From contig CAUYUJ010018299.1 in NCBI GenBank assembly GCA_963575745.1, positions 175,264 through 205,263 on the forward strand: a DNA stretch of 30,000 nt. Reading direction: 5' to 3'. The DNA is from Prorocentrum cordatum (Eukaryota > Sar > Dinophyceae > Prorocentrales > Prorocentraceae). The notes under the pieces were generated by a model. That model was not told the DNA's origin, did no database searches, and saw nothing but the letters and a program-made list of their open reading frames with translations. This document shows positions 29,065 to 30,000 of this stretch, piece after piece. The position numbers and the translations under genes were made by a program. Each line of letters opens with the position of its first letter. Positions within the stretch are counted from its first letter, which is position 1.

Positions 29065-30000
29065 TCAAAGACGCCGCGCTCTCTTGATCCCCAGAGCTGC
29101 GGCTGCTTGAGCGTGCTTGCGCTTGGCAGCCTCCTGAGCCTCTCCTGGCGCGGCAGCTCGAAGTTCTTCTCCAGCCTTTCGGAGGTCCTCGGTCCGCTGC
29201 TCCAGGTCGCCATCTCCCAGCAACTCCATGTCGATGTCGTCGCCGTCGCCGCCCGCAGCTGCAATCCCAGTGCCATCGGCTCGAGCTCCTCCTGAGCCGC
29301 TGCCGCGCTGGGAACAACCCCCAGAAGCGCCACCGCCAGGCACCAGCGGAGGAGGCCCCTGAGCTGCTGCCTTGAGGTCCAGCGCCTCCTTCTGGAGCTT
29401 CTGCAAGACTGCGAGAGCTGACTTCGCCTGCTCGTTGTCGAGGACCGGGGGCTCGAGCGCTGCTGAAGTGACCCTGACCACGTCATTGATGTCATTCGCA
29501 TGCACCCGAGAGTAGACGTTCTCCGCCGCTGTGAGCTCCTTCCTGAGCTCATCAAGAGTCGTGGTGATCGTCGCCTCCTCTTCGAGCAGCTGCTTACGGC
29601 GTTCCTCCAGCTTCCTCTGCTGCTGCTCCTGCTTCTCGATCTTCTTGCGCAAGCCGTCGACCCTCCAGCGAGCCGTCTGGGCCGTCGGAGGGTGCTCCAC
29701 CTGGTCCTTGGCCTGCTTCTGGGAGATCGCCTGCGCCACCGAATCCTCGACCTTCTTCTCCCTGAGAAAGACGAGGACGTCCTTGTACGACAGCCCGCTC
29801 GACGCGTTGCCTGCCGCTGGCTGCGGTGCCTGCGGAGGCTTGTATCGCGCAAGGAGGCTGTCGATCTGCTTCTGCATCGCCGCAATTGTCTTGGCCGAGG
29901 CACTGGCATTGGGCCCAGGCGGTCCGCCCTTGCCGCCGCCGCCTCCTCCGCTTTTGCCACCACGAGCCTGCTTGGCTGCCTGCTGGGCGGCTTGCACGAC
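29065..30000 (-). CDS. ORF1-like coiled-coil protein of LINE, 5' partial
   Basis: The frame is open from the window edge to a stop at 29,065. It starts Gln/Ala/Lys/Gly-rich (QAAKQARGGKSGGGGGGKGG), then a predicted coiled coil over roughly residues 110-165 (RVDGLRKKIEKQEQQQRKLE with many Glu/Lys/Arg/Leu), then Ala/Gly-rich and acidic stretches (GDGDDIDMELLGDGDLEQRT), ending AALGIKRARRL with a basic, NLS-like end. Coiled-coil ORF1 proteins of LINEs bind RNA and oligomerise; that role here is inferred from position. Upstream sequence is needed to see the start and any zinc finger. Confidence 0.55.
   Translation of the reverse strand, partial: VVQAAQQAAKQARGGKSGGGGGGKGGPPGPNASASAKTIAAMQKQIDSLLARYKPPQAPQPAAGNASSGLSYKDVLVFLREKKVEDSVAQAISQKQAKDQVEHPPTAQTARWRVDGLRKKIEKQEQQQRKLEERRKQLLEEEATITTTLDELRKELTAAENVYSRVHANDINDVVRVTSAALEPPVLDNEQAKSALAVLQKLQKEALDLKAAAQGPPPLVPGGGASGGCSQRGSGSGGARADGTGIAAAGGDGDDIDMELLGDGDLEQRTEDLRKAGEELRAAAPGEAQEAAKRKHAQAAAALGIKRARRL

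Larger units (their letters stand above)
23405..30000 (-). mobile_element. Degenerate LINE-type retrotransposon, cut by right edge
   Basis: Minus-strand order: coiled-coil ORF1-like protein (29,065-30,000), endonuclease/exonuclease/phosphatase-fold endonuclease (27,329-28,183), linker (26,515-27,360), reverse transcriptase with zinc knuckle and RNase H start (24,456-26,540), and RNase H end with Cys-rich tail (23,405-24,468). This order is typical of AP-endonuclease LINEs carrying RNase H. The copy is inactive as sequenced: two in-frame stops in the endonuclease region and frameshifts near 27,350, 27,085, 26,650, 26,525, 24,465 and 24,100. Its 5' end lies outside the window. Confidence 0.85.

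Overview
This window looks like nuclear DNA of a dinoflagellate, most likely a core dinoflagellate of the Prorocentrum type. The genus is an inference. The reasons are: GC-rich sequence packed with minisatellites and trinucleotide runs; a protein gene whose introns use GC-AG or GA-AG ends and sit between direct repeats; a very long repeat-filled intron; and a LINE-type retrotransposon with endonuclease, reverse transcriptase, zinc knuckle and RNase H. Nothing bacterial (Shine-Dalgarno sites, operons) is present. Every credible coding signal lies on the minus strand, which fits the one-directional gene arrays known in dinoflagellates.

Layout. 1-1,730: a minus-strand coding-like tract of unknown function, spread over three frames with an in-frame stop. 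1,735-4,080: array of a 90-bp unit. 4,185-5,812: GAT, GGA and ATC simple repeats. 5,907-17,428: the C-terminal half of an MMPL/Patched-like (RND superfamily) membrane transporter, read on the minus strand in at least five exons. Joining exons 17,242-17,428, 17,013-17,075, 7,080-7,274, 6,349-6,916 and 5,907-6,223 keeps the frame throughout and gives a continuous RND-type sequence. The intron at 7,275-17,012 is about 9.7 kb and holds most of the window's repeats: a GCAAACGTTCGC-type palindromic array, oppositely oriented G/C-run arrays around a GGGACAGTGG minisatellite, a second block of the 90-bp family, a 102-bp array, an 80-bp array with higher-order structure, a related 90-bp array, and two short elements with terminal inverted repeats.

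Upstream of the transporter (17,430-23,400) are possible acidic coding remnants, several minisatellites, and a 664-bp tandem duplication of a widely repetitive-looking, Pro/Arg-reading unit. 23,405-30,000 is a degenerate LINE on the minus strand, cut by the right edge. Its order is coiled-coil ORF1-like protein, apurinic-type endonuclease, linker, reverse transcriptase, zinc knuckle, RNase H and a C-terminal Cys-rich tail. It is broken by two in-frame stops and at least five frameshifts.

The observation I rate highest is that three short transporter introns (125, 163 and 166 bp) have ends that are inverted repeats of one another, and the best one is also flanked by an 11-bp direct repeat. That is the architecture expected of introner-like mobile introns. 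Two further elements of this form lie inside the giant intron. The inverted repeats differ from element to element, so this may be several families, or introns selected for self-pairing ends.
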